Shown: positions 25,283-34,923, counted from the first letter of the stretch. The stretch is 64,000 nucleotides of DNA from Nereida sp024640765 (GCA_024640765.1 JAHEEK010000010.1:58453-122452), one strand, 5' to 3'. Numbers and translations are program-made. Notes: generated by a model from the sequence alone, not told the origin.

Positions 25283-26335
25283 ATGGTTCCATCCGAGATT
25301 TATACCGCCCGCGTCGCCGCCGGAGAGCTGACGCCAGATGATGCGCAAACCGCTGTCTTGCCGGAATTTGACCGCATTGCGAACGAGCTGGCAAAGCCCG
25401 TAAAGCGCGGCTTTTTCCGCCGTGCCCCTGATCCAATACAGGGCCTCTATCTGTGGGGCGGTGTTGGGCGTGGGAAGTCGATGCTGATGGATTTGTTTGT
25501 CAGCGGGCTAAGCGTACCGGCGCGGCGGGTCCATTTTCACGCCTTCATGCAAGAAATTCACGAGGCTATTCACGAAGCACGTGCGCGCGGTGTTGATGAC
25601 CCGATCAAACCTGTGGCGGATGCCATTTCTGACAGCGTGCGGTGTCTGGCGTTTGATGAAATGCAAATTACGGACATCACCGATGCGATGATTGTCGGGC
25701 GTCTGTTTGAGCAACTTTTCGCGGCGGGTGTGGTTGTTGTGACCACCTCAAACCGTGTGCCGGATGATCTTTATAAACACGGGCTGAACCGTGATTTGTT
25801 TGTGCCGTTTATTGAACTTCTAAAAGAGAAAATGGTGGTGCATGAACTGGCATCACCTACGGATTACCGCCAAGACCGCCTTGCGGGGTCGGATGTTTAT
25901 TTTACCCCTGTTGATCAAAAGGCGCGCGCTGCAATGGATGCAGCTTGGGCCGCACTGGCAGATGGTGACAGCGCACCGCTTACGTTGCGCGTAAAGGGTC
26001 ATGACCTGCTGATACCGCGATTTCACAATGGTGTGGCGCGGGCCAAGTTTTTTGATCTGTGCGGCAAGCACCTTGGGGCGGCGGATTATTTAATGTTGGC
26101 AGAGACTGCGAAGGTTCTGCTGTTGGATGATGTGCCACGATTGGGGCGGTCAAATTTCAACGAAGCCAAGCGGTTTGTGACGTTGATTGATGCGCTTTAT
26201 GAGGCGGGCACGCGTCTGATTTGCTCGGCTGCGGCGGCGCCGGAGTTGCTGTATGTTGAGGGCGAGGGGACTTTTGAGTTTGAGCGCACCGCAAGCCGAT
26301 TGCGCGAAATGCAATCTGCGGATTGGGGTCTGTAG
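25283..26335 (+). CDS. zapE: Cell division protein ZapE (AFG1-like ATPase)
   Basis: A P-loop ATPase of 350 residues associated with the Z-ring in E. coli and with mitochondrial protein quality control in eukaryotes. Walker A is GGVGRGKSM, Walker B is CLAFDEMQITDI, followed by the conserved VVTTSNRVPDDLYK and the C-terminal FDLCGKHLGAADYL block. It is complete and diverges from the DUF5665 gene. Confidence 0.94.
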   Translation: MVPSEIYTARVAAGELTPDDAQTAVLPEFDRIANELAKPVKRGFFRRAPDPIQGLYLWGGVGRGKSMLMDLFVSGLSVPARRVHFHAFMQEIHEAIHEARARGVDDPIKPVADAISDSVRCLAFDEMQITDITDAMIVGRLFEQLFAAGVVVVTTSNRVPDDLYKHGLNRDLFVPFIELLKEKMVVHELASPTDYRQDRLAGSDVYFTPVDQKARAAMDAAWAALADGDSAPLTLRVKGHDLLIPRFHNGVARAKFFDLCGKHLGAADYLMLAETAKVLLLDDVPRLGRSNFNEAKRFVTLIDALYEAGTRLICSAAAAPELLYVEGEGTFEFERTASRLREMQSADWGL

Positions 26336-26358
26336 ACGGTCTGTAAATCCTGCTGAGC

Positions 26359-26385
26359 AAAAAAAGGGGCCCCGAAGGACCCCTT
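26359..26385 (-). terminator. UUCG-tetraloop terminator of the LysM gene
   Basis: Read on the minus strand this is AAGGGGTCC-TTCG-GGGCCCCTT followed by T residues: a 9-bp stem with one G-U pair, closed by a C(UUCG)G tetraloop. That is the most stable natural RNA loop. It lies 38 nt past the LysM stop and downstream of convergent zapE. Confidence 0.88.
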
Positions 26386-26423
26386 GTAAGTTTTGCTCAA
26401 TGGCTTGGAGATGCCTGCTTTTT

Positions 26424-27239
26424 TTATACGTTTGGGATGCGCAACTTTTGCCCGATGAAAATACGATCGGGCGTTGTGAGCTTGTCACGGTTGGCACCGA
26501 AGATTGTTTGGTAATCGGTTGTGGAGCCGTAAAACTTCAGCGCGATATAGGCCAAGCTATCGCCTGAGGCGACGGTGTAGACGCGGTTGCCATTTTCAAC
26601 GCGCGCAATGGGGCACGAGGCTTCGGCTGCGCGGCGTTGCAATTCGGCGGCGGCTGTTTCACCTTTGGCGACCAATGCTTTTTGCACAACGTTGAACAAT
26701 ACGGCCGTTGGATCAACTTCGCCGCCGGTTGTGCCAAGCTCTTTGGGCAGCACTAAAACCCCGTTAGACACAGCTGCAGAGATCAGGTTTTGCGCGTCTG
26801 TTACCGCACTTGGCGCGTTGGTTGAGTTAAGCTTGAGGCGGTTATTCTCATCTTCGTCAATTGAGTAGAGGCCCGCCACGATGCCTTCTTCCAGCATGCG
26901 CAGTTTGTTGGCGTTCAAGATATCCACGGCCTCTTGGACTTTGCGGGCTTTTTCTTCCGCAATGGCTTCGGCTGTTTGTACAGGCGCGGGGCTAAGCGAT
27001 GCGTTGACTGCCGATTGTACGTTCAAGCTGTTGAGTGTCTCGCTTGTGTTACGTGTGACTTCTGGCGTCAGCGGCAACCCCGATGATGCGGATGCGACTT
27101 GTGCCGTGATCGTTGGTTCGCTGGTCATTTTGACAACCTGATACGTCAGCGCGCCACCAACAACGAAAGAGAAACCGCTGATAGCAAGCACAAGGGGAAG
27201 CGTCTTTTTGGAGGTACTGGTCATGGGCTCAACTTTCAC
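26424..27239 (-). CDS. LysM-domain protein with N-terminal membrane anchor
   Basis: A 271-residue protein with a single N-terminal hydrophobic segment (about residues 15-35, LPLVLAISGFSFVVGGALTY), a long Ala/Val/Glu-rich helical linker, and a C-terminal LysM domain (VYTVASGDSLAYIALKFYG through IGQKLRIP). LysM binds peptidoglycan, so it is likely anchored in the inner membrane facing the wall. The GTG at 27239 overlaps the stop of the upstream rhodanese gene (GTGA) and has AGGAG about 9 nt upstream; an ATG five codons later is the alternative. Confidence 0.85.
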   Translation of the reverse strand: MKVEPMTSTSKKTLPLVLAISGFSFVVGGALTYQVVKMTSEPTITAQVASASSGLPLTPEVTRNTSETLNSLNVQSAVNASLSPAPVQTAEAIAEEKARKVQEAVDILNANKLRMLEEGIVAGLYSIDEDENNRLKLNSTNAPSAVTDAQNLISAAVSNGVLVLPKELGTTGGEVDPTAVLFNVVQKALVAKGETAAAELQRRAAEASCPIARVENGNRVYTVASGDSLAYIALKFYGSTTDYQTIFGANRDKLTTPDRIFIGQKLRIPNV

Positions 27240-27854
27240 GATGGTGTCTCCTGAGTGGTCAGGCCGAGAGCTGTCCAGATTTGCATGCCGCCTCGGTAAT
27301 ATTTGACTTTTTCTGCTGGGTATCCGCTGTCCAAAAGGGTGCTGATAAGCCGTTGCGCGTCTGTGGTTCCCGGACCTGCGTCAAAGATCACCAGCTCAAC
27401 TGCGCCGCTGAAGTTAGACACGCCCGCGGCTGTTTTGGCGCCAAGCGCGCAAGATATCAACGCGGTAGGGGTTGTCGGCGGCCATTGTGGGCACCGGCAC
27501 ACTGACAGATGCAGGAATAAAGCCAACTGCGCGTTGTTCAGGCATGCTGGCATCAAGGATAAGCCCTGATCCCGCTGCAACCTGTTCGGTCATGAAGCTC
27601 ATCACGTCCAACTCACCGATGGTGGTGACACCTTCGGCTGCGGACATAGGTGACAGGCAACTGCCCTCACATGACAGACTTGGTCGCGCGAAGGCGACCA
27701 GTTTGTTCACGTTGACCTGAGCGGCGCGCGTGATGGTGAAAGCCTCGCCATTAAAGCGAAACGAGGTTTCATTTCCGACTTGTTGTGCTTGGGCGACCAA
27801 AGCGGACGCCGACAAAATACCAACTAAAGCCCCTGAAAATAGGCTACGAATCAT
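27236..27854 (-). pseudogene. Exported rhodanese-like protein, frameshifted
   Basis: The first part (start ATG 27854, RBS GGGGAG) encodes a signal peptide ending AQA-QQV and the N-terminal half of a rhodanese-like fold (LILDASMPEQRAVGFIPASV). At 27445-27450, in a GCGCGC run, the frame slips. The rest (LGAKTAAGVSN, VELVIFDAGPG, then YRGGMQIWTALGL) continues in another frame to the stop at 27236. Loss of one CG unit from an ancestral TTGCGCGCGCTTGG would explain it. No catalytic cysteine is visible at the expected loop (VIFDAGPGT), so the parent was probably a non-catalytic rhodanese domain. It is coupled to the LysM gene, suggesting a cell-envelope role. Confidence 0.75.
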
Positions 27855-28022
27855 TAACAACTCCCCCAGCAGGACAATACTCACCCACATGTTGTGGCGC
27901 GGGGCTGGCAGGCCCATGAATATCGCTACTGCCTCCACATATAGAGACAGAACGAATCAGTATTCAAAGGATTTTCGAATCACTCTTTGGATTTTTCTGT
28001 GGCGGCTGGTGTGGTGTTAGTC

Positions 28023-29294
28023 TTAGCCGTTGCTGCGCAAAATGGCCCCAGCTAGGTAAAGTGATCCGCAGATCAAGATGCGTGCATCGGGTTCGGAGGC
28101 GGTTATGTTCTCAATCGCTGACTGCACATTGGGTGCAATTTCTGACTGAAAACCAACACGTTGCGCTGCATCAGCAGTGGTTTGTGCGGGCAGGGTGTTT
28201 ACTTCATCGGGAATGTCGACCGCGGTCAGGCTTTGGGCAACTGTCGCCAACGGGGCGAGGTATCCATCGATGTCCTTTGTGTTCAACATACCGCAAATCA
28301 GATGCGTTGAACGGTTCGGCAGTGTCTTGATTACGTCGGCCATCGCGCGGCCCGCGGCAGGGTTGTGCCCACCATCAAGCCAAAGTTCCGCGCGCCCTGC
28401 AGCCTCTACCAGCGGGCCAGTTTTGAGGCGCTGCATCCGCGCGGGCCAGCTTACGTTTTCCATTGCTGTGGCGCAGGCATCTTCACCAAAACCAAGGTGG
28501 CGAAGCGCCATCAATGCGGCACCTGCGTTCTGGACTTGGTGTGCGCCGGGCAGGGCGGGCATCGGTAGGTCCAGCAGTCCGTTTTCATCTTGGAAAATGA
28601 GGCGGCCGCGTTCTGTGGTGACGTGCCAGTGTTCGCCGTGTACCAGCATGGGCGCGCCAAGGCTGTTTGCCTTAGCCTCAATCACATCAAGGGCCTCATC
28701 ATGCTGAGGGCCAACAATAACAGGCACGCCGCGCTTGATGACGCCTGCTTTTTCACCTGCGATGGCACCCAAAGTGTCCCCAAGAAATTGCTGATGATCC
28801 AAGTCAACGGGCGTGACGATTGATAGGGCGGGGTCCATCACATTGGTTGCATCAAGCCGCCCACCAAGGCCAACTTCAAGCAACGTATAATCTGCTTTTG
28901 TGCGTGAAAATGCCAGCAGGGCGGCAACAGTCGTGATCTCGAAATACGTGATATTCGCGCCATTGTTGCCGGTATAGCAATCGTCCAGAACTTGGGTCAG
29001 GGCGTCTTCTGTGATCAGCTCGCCCGCAAGGCGGATGCGTTCATGAAAGCGCGCCAGATGCGGCGATGTGTAGGCGTGCACGGATTTACCCGCGCCCTCA
29101 AGTCCCGCGCGGATCATCGCTTGGGTTGAGCCTTTGCCGTTGGTGCCAGCCAGATGAATGACAGGCGGCATGCGGTTTTGCGGATTATCAAGCGCGCTCA
29201 AAAGTGCCCAAACACGGTCTAGCGTCAGATCAATGATCTTGGGGTGCAGCGCCATCATCCGTTGCAGGATGACGTCAGATGTATCGGCTGTCAT
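28023..29294 (-). CDS. folC: Bifunctional dihydrofolate/folylpolyglutamate synthase
   Basis: Adds glutamate to dihydropteroate and to tetrahydrofolate. The 423-residue protein has the Mur-ligase P-loop GTNGKGSTQAM, the folC signature LLEVGLGGRLDATNV and the C-terminal LDGGHNPAAG block. It overlaps accD by 4 nt (ATGA), the usual alphaproteobacterial accD-folC pair. Confidence 0.96.
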   Translation of the reverse strand: MTADTSDVILQRMMALHPKIIDLTLDRVWALLSALDNPQNRMPPVIHLAGTNGKGSTQAMIRAGLEGAGKSVHAYTSPHLARFHERIRLAGELITEDALTQVLDDCYTGNNGANITYFEITTVAALLAFSRTKADYTLLEVGLGGRLDATNVMDPALSIVTPVDLDHQQFLGDTLGAIAGEKAGVIKRGVPVIVGPQHDEALDVIEAKANSLGAPMLVHGEHWHVTTERGRLIFQDENGLLDLPMPALPGAHQVQNAGAALMALRHLGFGEDACATAMENVSWPARMQRLKTGPLVEAAGRAELWLDGGHNPAAGRAMADVIKTLPNRSTHLICGMLNTKDIDGYLAPLATVAQSLTAVDIPDEVNTLPAQTTADAAQRVGFQSEIAPNVQSAIENITASEPDARILICGSLYLAGAILRSNG

Positions 29295-30202
29295 TTTGCG
29301 TCTGTGATTTCTGGTTGTTCCGCAGGGGCAGGCAAATCGCCGTGGATTGCGGGTTTGTCTTTCATCATCATGCGTATGATGGTCACCAGTTCCGACTTTA
29401 GCTTTGAGCGGTGTGTCACGCGGTCAAGCATGCCGTGTTCAAGCAAATATTCAGCCCGCTGAAAGCCTTCGGGCAGTTTTTCGCGGATGGTTTGCTCAAT
29501 CACGCGGGGTCCGGCAAAGCAAATCAGGGCGTTTGGTTCGGCAATATGCACATCGCCCAGCATGGCGTATGAGGCGGTCACACCACCGGTCGTTGGGTGG
29601 GTCAGCACAACGATGTAGGGCAGGTTTGCTTCTTTGAGCATTTCAACCGCCACGGTTGTGCGTGGCATTTGCATCAAAGACAGAATGCCTTCCTGCATCC
29701 GTGCGCCACCAGCGGCAGAGAACAGGACGAGGGGACGCTTTAGCTTTACGGCGCGTTCGGCCGCCGCGATAATTGCGTTGCCCACATACATTCCCATTGA
29801 GCCAGCCATGAACGAGAAATCCTGACAGGCGGCAACGATAGGTGTCCGCAGGATTTCACCCTCTGCCACCAGCATCGCTTCTTTTTCGCCCGTTGATTTG
29901 ACGGCGGCCTTCATGCGGTCGGGATAGCGCTTCTGGTCCTTAAACCCGAGCGGGTCAGCAAGTGGTTCAGGCACCGCTACGTCCAGATATATGCCACCGT
30001 CGAACAACGCTTGGAAGCGGTCGCGCGCAGTGATCGCCATGTGGTGATCACATTGCGTGCAGACGTTTAGATTTTCCGTCAGCTCACGGTGAAACAGCAT
30101 GGTGCCGCATTCAGAGCATTTCTGCCAAAGGTTCTCGGGAACCTCACGTCGTGAAAAGATGGAATTAATCGTCGGACGGACGTAATTGGAAATCCAGTTC
30201 AT
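29291..30202 (-). CDS. accD: Acetyl-CoA carboxylase carboxyltransferase subunit beta
   Basis: Zinc-ribbon subunit of the carboxyltransferase that makes malonyl-CoA. The Cys4 zinc site is Cys29, Cys32, Cys48 and Cys51 (CSECG and CTQCD). The crotonase-like core follows with GSMGMYVGNAI and GGVTASYAML. At 303 residues it is full length. It precedes folC in the same operon. Confidence 0.97.
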   Translation of the reverse strand: MNWISNYVRPTINSIFSRREVPENLWQKCSECGTMLFHRELTENLNVCTQCDHHMAITARDRFQALFDGGIYLDVAVPEPLADPLGFKDQKRYPDRMKAAVKSTGEKEAMLVAEGEILRTPIVAACQDFSFMAGSMGMYVGNAIIAAAERAVKLKRPLVLFSAAGGARMQEGILSLMQMPRTTVAVEMLKEANLPYIVVLTHPTTGGVTASYAMLGDVHIAEPNALICFAGPRVIEQTIREKLPEGFQRAEYLLEHGMLDRVTHRSKLKSELVTIIRMMMKDKPAIHGDLPAPAEQPEITDAK

Positions 30203-30257
30203 AGAAAGCCCCTGCTACCTTCATTTCCCAGATAAGCCCGTGGCTCAGGAAATGCAA

Positions 30258-31133
30258 TCAGGCGCGTATCGCCCAACGGGCCGTGGCCCATGCGAGCCCC
30301 ACCGCGACCAGATCAAGCCAGATATAGCTCATCAATTCAGGGTCATCGGCGCGGTAGGGAAGTGTGAAAAGCGCAAGTCCTGACAAAACGCCCGGAAGGC
30401 CCACGATAAGAAGCGCGCTGAGGTTGTTCAGCAAATGCAGGGCGATCGCAGGGGCAAGGGTGCCAGAGCGAGCCGTCAAATCAGCAGCGATCACACCAAA
30501 TAGCACGGCCCACAGCGTAATCATCCATGCGTTGCCGCCATTTGTTGCGGGGTCATGATGCAGCAGGCCGAACGCAATCGAGGGTAGCAGCATCCAGATG
30601 ATTGGGCTTTTGAAACGTGCGGCAAGCTGGCTTTGCAAGTAACCCCGAAAGACCAGTTCCTCTGCGCTGACTTGAACCAGCGTCAGCGCGATGGCCGGGA
30701 TCAAGAAAGCGGCCCATTTTAGTACTGGATACTGTTGGTTTAGCTCGCTCAATATGTCCCAAGGCGGCATGAACATCAGCGCGACCATCAAGATGAACAA
30801 AAAGCCCACGCTGCGTTTGAAGTGTCTTTGGAACATTTCTTGGGGCCCCAAAACACTGACAAACCTGCGGCCATGCAGCTTAAGTGCAGCCCATGTGCCC
30901 AAAATCATAAATGAGAAGGTACTAAGCAACAGCATCATGCCGAATGGTGTGGTGCCATTCATGGTGTTGAGCAGGACTGTCTGTGACTGGCTAAGAAACG
31001 TCATAACCGCAAAAAATGCTGAAATTCCAGCGAAGTAGATGGCCCCGATAAGGATTGTGCCCAATGTGATGCGCCAAATTTGTGGTTGTGGGCGGGCGGG
31101 GGCAATCATGGCTTCGAAAAACGGGTATGACAT
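30258..31133 (-). CDS. CPBP-family intramembrane metalloprotease
   Basis: A 291-residue membrane protein with about eight helices and the CPBP (CAAX protease and bacteriocin-processing) motifs: EELVFRG (motif 1, metal-binding glutamates), FGLLHH (motif 2) and HLLNN (motif 3). All the motif residues needed for catalysis are present. The substrate is unknown. It lies upstream of accD on the same strand, with a 55-nt gap, and diverges from ilvD. Confidence 0.9.
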   Translation of the reverse strand: MSYPFFEAMIAPARPQPQIWRITLGTILIGAIYFAGISAFFAVMTFLSQSQTVLLNTMNGTTPFGMMLLLSTFSFMILGTWAALKLHGRRFVSVLGPQEMFQRHFKRSVGFLFILMVALMFMPPWDILSELNQQYPVLKWAAFLIPAIALTLVQVSAEELVFRGYLQSQLAARFKSPIIWMLLPSIAFGLLHHDPATNGGNAWMITLWAVLFGVIAADLTARSGTLAPAIALHLLNNLSALLIVGLPGVLSGLALFTLPYRADDPELMSYIWLDLVAVGLAWATARWAIRA

Positions 31134-31216
31134 TTAGACACCTTTCATGCGTTCACACTTGTGGATCACTTAGCCCTGCCTTATCCAGTTTTCCAATGAA
31201 TTTAGGGAGTTGAGCA

Positions 31217-32944
31217 ATGACGAAGGTCGACAAATCCAAGCTGCCAAGCCGCTATGTGACAGAGGGGCCATCGCGCGCACCTCACCGGTCGTATTATTAT
31301 GCGATGGGCCTGACAGAAGAAGAAATCGCACAACCGCTGGTTGGTGTTGCGACCTGCTGGAACGAAGCAGCGCCGTGCAACATCTCATTGAACCGTCAGG
31401 CGCAGGCCGTGAAGCTGGGCGTAAAGTCCGCCATGGGTACGCCGCGCGAGTTCACAACCATTACGGTCACCGACGGTATTGCGATGGGCCACGAGGGCAT
31501 GCGTTCTTCTCTGGCGTCACGCGAGGCAATTGCGGACACGGTTGAATTGACGATGCGCGGCCACTGCTATGACGCGATTGTTGGTCTTGCGGGCTGTGAC
31601 AAATCCTTGCCCGGTATGATGATGGCGATGGTGCGTTTGAACACGCCGTCTGTCTTTATTTACGGTGGTTCGATCCTTCCGGGTCGCCTTGAAGGTAAAG
31701 ACGTTACAGTTCAGGACGTATTCGAAGCTGTGGGTCAGCACCAAGCGGGCAACATGAGTGACGAAGCGCTGCGAACGCTTGAGCGCGTCGCATGCCCGTC
31801 TGCTGGTGCCTGTGGCGGTCAGTTCACAGCAAACACCATGGCGTGTGTGTCTGAGGCGATTGGCCTTGCGCTGCCAAACTCGGCTGGTGCGCCTGCGCCT
31901 TACGAGAGCCGTGACCAATACGGCGTTGCTTCTGGTGAAGCGGTGATGCGTTTGATCGAAAAGAACATCCGTGCGCGTGATATCGTGACGCTAGAAAGCT
32001 TGCAAAACGCTGCGCGCGTTGTGGCCTGTACCGGTGGGTCAACCAACGCTGGCCTGCACTTGCCAGCGATTGCCCACGAAGCGGGTATTGATTTCGACCT
32101 TGATGATGTGTGCGAAATTTTCCGTGATACGCCTTACTTCGTCGATCTTAAGCCCGGCGGTCAGTATGTTGCGAAAGACCTTTATGAGGCTGGTGGTGTA
32201 CCAGTGGTCATGAAGGAGCTGCGCAAAGCAGGTCTGATGCATGAAGACTGCGTGACCGTTACTGGCTACTCAATCGGCGAAGAGTTGGACAAGGTGTCGC
32301 TGGAAGCAGACGGTCGCGTGATCTACCCGATTGAAACACCGATCACCAAAACCGGTGGTGTTGTGGGCCTTAAGGGTAACCTCGCGCCGGAAGGTGCTAT
32401 CGTTAAAGTTGCGGGCATGGGTGAGGAAGAGCAGTCGTTCACCGGTCCTGCGCGTGTGTTTGAATGCGAAGAAGACGCATTTGAGGCCGTAAAGCAGCGC
32501 GCCTACGAAGAGGGCGAAGTGCTTGTCATCCGCAACGAAGGCCCTGCTGGTGGTCCGGGGATGCGCGAAATGCTGTCCACGACTGCGGCGCTTTCTGGTC
32601 AGGGTATGGGCAAGAAAGTTGCTCTTATCACTGATGGTCGCTTCTCAGGCGCGACACGCGGTTTCTGCGTGGGTCACGTTGGTCCAGAGGCGGCACATGG
32701 TGGCCCGATTGGTATGCTGAAAGATGGCGATATGATTACCATCAATGCCATCAACGGTGAATTGTCTGTCGATTTGACGGATGATGAGCTAGCCGCACGT
32801 CGCGCGGAATGGGCAGGTCCGAAAGAAACTTTGTACGCCAGTGGCGCTCTTTATAAGTACGCACAGCTTGTTGGCTCAACACGGCTCGGGGCGGTTACGC
32901 ACCCAGGGGCCAAAGCGGAGCGTCATGTATACATGGATCTCTAA
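31217..32944 (+). CDS. ilvD: Dihydroxy-acid dehydratase
   Basis: Fe-S dehydratase of valine, isoleucine and CoA precursor synthesis. At 575 residues it shows the cluster and substrate motifs AGCDKSLPGM, CPSAGACGGQFTANT and the C-terminal TDGRFSGATRGF. A strong ribosome binding site (tagggag) precedes the ATG. The lipoprotein gene at 32925 begins inside its last codons. Confidence 0.97.
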   Translation: MTKVDKSKLPSRYVTEGPSRAPHRSYYYAMGLTEEEIAQPLVGVATCWNEAAPCNISLNRQAQAVKLGVKSAMGTPREFTTITVTDGIAMGHEGMRSSLASREAIADTVELTMRGHCYDAIVGLAGCDKSLPGMMMAMVRLNTPSVFIYGGSILPGRLEGKDVTVQDVFEAVGQHQAGNMSDEALRTLERVACPSAGACGGQFTANTMACVSEAIGLALPNSAGAPAPYESRDQYGVASGEAVMRLIEKNIRARDIVTLESLQNAARVVACTGGSTNAGLHLPAIAHEAGIDFDLDDVCEIFRDTPYFVDLKPGGQYVAKDLYEAGGVPVVMKELRKAGLMHEDCVTVTGYSIGEELDKVSLEADGRVIYPIETPITKTGGVVGLKGNLAPEGAIVKVAGMGEEEQSFTGPARVFECEEDAFEAVKQRAYEEGEVLVIRNEGPAGGPGMREMLSTTAALSGQGMGKKVALITDGRFSGATRGFCVGHVGPEAAHGGPIGMLKDGDMITINAINGELSVDLTDDELAARRAEWAGPKETLYASGALYKYAQLVGSTRLGAVTHPGAKAERHVYMDL

Positions 32945-33542
32945 AGCCATTGTCGGGCTGCTGGTGATTTCACTGGCAGCCTGCGCCTCGCTTGAGGGGG
33001 CGTTGCCAAGTTTCTCTGGGTTGTCTCTAGCCGGATCAAAGACAGAGCGTGTTGGTCCCCTCAAGATTGTACTCCCTGCGGATTACTGCTCTGATACCTC
33101 AAGCAGTAAAGACCGGTTTAGCGTAGTGTTGCCCTGTAAGGCATTGAGTGGCGAGGTTGACGATTGGCCCAGCTATATCGCCGTGTTCACAACGTCAGTG
33201 GGCGAGAAAGCCCCGCCTTATGGTTTGGGTCGTGCCAGTGCCATTGAGGCTGCGTTGCGCTCAACCGAAGGACGTACGGCGATAAGCCGGTCGGGTAATC
33301 CCCGCAGTGTGAATGTGTTAGGTATTTGGCCCCAGTCTGAGGCGCTTTATGTGCGGATAAAGGACACAAGCATCACCCCGTTTGGTCGCGGCTACACCGA
33401 GCATTGGCGCGCCTTGAGCGTTGTAGGCGGGCAATCGGTGGTCGTAACTGTTGGGGGTTATGGCAAAAACCAATTGTCCGAACCTGATGGTCTGCGCGTC
33501 TTGCAGCGTTTCGTAAAGCGTATGAAAGGCGCCAACCCATAA
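32925..33542 (+). CDS. Putative outer-membrane or periplasmic lipoprotein
   Basis: A 205-residue protein with a lipoprotein signal: hydrophobic IVGLLVIS and lipobox LAAC with Cys20. I recognise no domain in the mature part (two cysteines in ADYCSDTS and LPCKAL may form a disulfide). The ATG at 32925, with GCGGAG 4 nt upstream, lies 20 nt inside the 3' end of ilvD, so it is probably co-transcribed. The ORF extending back to 32841 is antisense-free read-through of ilvD in another frame and is not used. Confidence 0.75.
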   Translation: MYTWISKAIVGLLVISLAACASLEGALPSFSGLSLAGSKTERVGPLKIVLPADYCSDTSSSKDRFSVVLPCKALSGEVDDWPSYIAVFTTSVGEKAPPYGLGRASAIEAALRSTEGRTAISRSGNPRSVNVLGIWPQSEALYVRIKDTSITPFGRGYTEHWRALSVVGGQSVVVTVGGYGKNQLSEPDGLRVLQRFVKRMKGANP

Positions 33543-33657
33543 GGTGCTACGCCAGTTTTAGGCGGCAAAAGAAATTCGCGTAGCGGGCTTCGCGCTTGGT
33601 GGGATTTCGTTTACGGTTTTCGGGTAATCAGTGATCAGTTCATTTCGGGAATAACTA

Positions 33658-34429
33658 GTGAAACTATCGGCCTCACTTTGGAATGCAGCATTAAACCGCC
33701 GTGTCTTGCGCAAATGGCGCGAGGTGGCTGTGTCTGCGGCAGATGCCCCGTTGTCTGCGCTGCGCGTGCAACGGCAAATTGCGCGTGAGTTGAAACGCCA
33801 TTTGGATCAGTTCGCGTTTGTGGCGGATGGCCGGTTGGCGCTTCCGTTGATCGGCGCGCAGGCCATGCAAGTCCCCCCCCGACAGTGATTGGTCGTGGCG
33901 CCCAGAAATATGGCGCGGCCCGCAGGCGCGTAGCGGCATTGCAGCGGTGCAAAACAAAACCCGTTTTGGCAATGAAGCGACGATTTTCCATGACTGCGTC
34001 ACTTCAGAACTGGCCGTTCGGCAGTTGCGAAACCAGCGTGCAACGGATTTGTCGCCCTACGGGTTGCGCCTTGATGTTTTTCGCTTTGATGGCAGCTTTT
34101 TGTCTGTGGTGATTGATCTGCCCAAAGCCGGTGTTGATGACCTAAGGCGGCGGCATATCATCCGGATGGATGCCCAAGTTGAGATGGAGAAACCGCTTGA
34201 GATATTCGCGCGGCTCAACATCAAGCATGGGCCAAACACGGATCAGATTGTACGCGAGCTGCCCCTGAACGGCTCTGACATATTTGTCGAATTTGATCTG
34301 GCATACACCAAGATGAACGAAAAGCGGGTGGAGAGAATGTGGGTCGATCTCATTTTTGAAGATCCCCAAATGAACGAAATCGTTGTGCGCGATCTGACGT
34401 TCAGCCGCCAACCGCGCGCTGAGTTTTGA
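33658..34429 (+). pseudogene. DUF6478 family protein, frameshifted at a C8 tract
   Basis: Translation from GTG 33658 (GGGA about 8 nt upstream) gives KLSASLWNAALNRRVLRKW, typical of the Rhodobacterales DUF6478 family, and reads to a stop just after a run of eight C residues (33873-33880). Dropping one C restores the frame as PPDSDWSWRPEIWRGP and continues without interruption to 34429 (RQPRAEF). The intact product would be about 256 residues, soluble, of unknown function. Only this single lesion is present, so it could be a recent mutation, a phase-variable tract or a sequencing error. Confidence 0.75.
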
Positions 34430-34455
34430 TCGGGTAAGGGACGGAGTATTTTGAC

Positions 34456-34824
34456 ATGTCGAAAATGAAACTTACCAAAACCCGTTTGCAAGGCGCCGTG
34501 TGGGAGGGGCTTTTGTGGGCCGATGATGCAGAGCCAGTCGTTGAGGTAATGTATATGCAGCGTCCAATTAAGGACATGCGGTTGCAGCCCACACAAACAG
34601 CGGGCGAATATGCGCTGCGCATTTCATTACCCCATCAAATGATGTCGGACGGCGCGCATACGGCACTGATTACAGATGGTGCTGCTGGCAATATTCTAGA
34701 ACGGATAACTGTCATGGAGGGTGATGCCTTGGCCGAGGATATTCGCGCCGAAATGGATTTGCTGCATGCGGAGTTAGATTTGCTGAAACAGGCGTTTCGC
34801 CGCCACTGTGTGGAAACGCAGTAG
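34456..34824 (+). CDS. Uncharacterised protein with C-terminal coiled-coil segment
   Basis: A 122-residue protein I do not recognise by family. The first 90 residues look like a beta-rich domain (AVWEGLLWAD, AGEYALRISLP). The last 30 form an acidic leucine-rich helix (EDIRAEMDLLHAELDLLKQAF) with heptad spacing, suggesting oligomerisation. It follows the DUF6478 gene by 26 nt and is probably co-transcribed with it. Confidence 0.7.
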   Translation: MSKMKLTKTRLQGAVWEGLLWADDAEPVVEVMYMQRPIKDMRLQPTQTAGEYALRISLPHQMMSDGAHTALITDGAAGNILERITVMEGDALAEDIRAEMDLLHAELDLLKQAFRRHCVETQ

Positions 34825-34923
34825 CACCGCAGGGTGGCACATTGCCCCTAACGCCACGTCGGGGGTGACAGGCGGGGCCGCGAATGTATGGTTGACCTGC
34901 ACGTAAAGAGAGGCATCCGTACT

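Noticed and set aside
33873..33880. Programmed frameshifting in the C8 tract
   Set aside because: No stimulating structure or conserved slippery heptamer is evident after the tract; simple slippage or a sequence error explains it as well.
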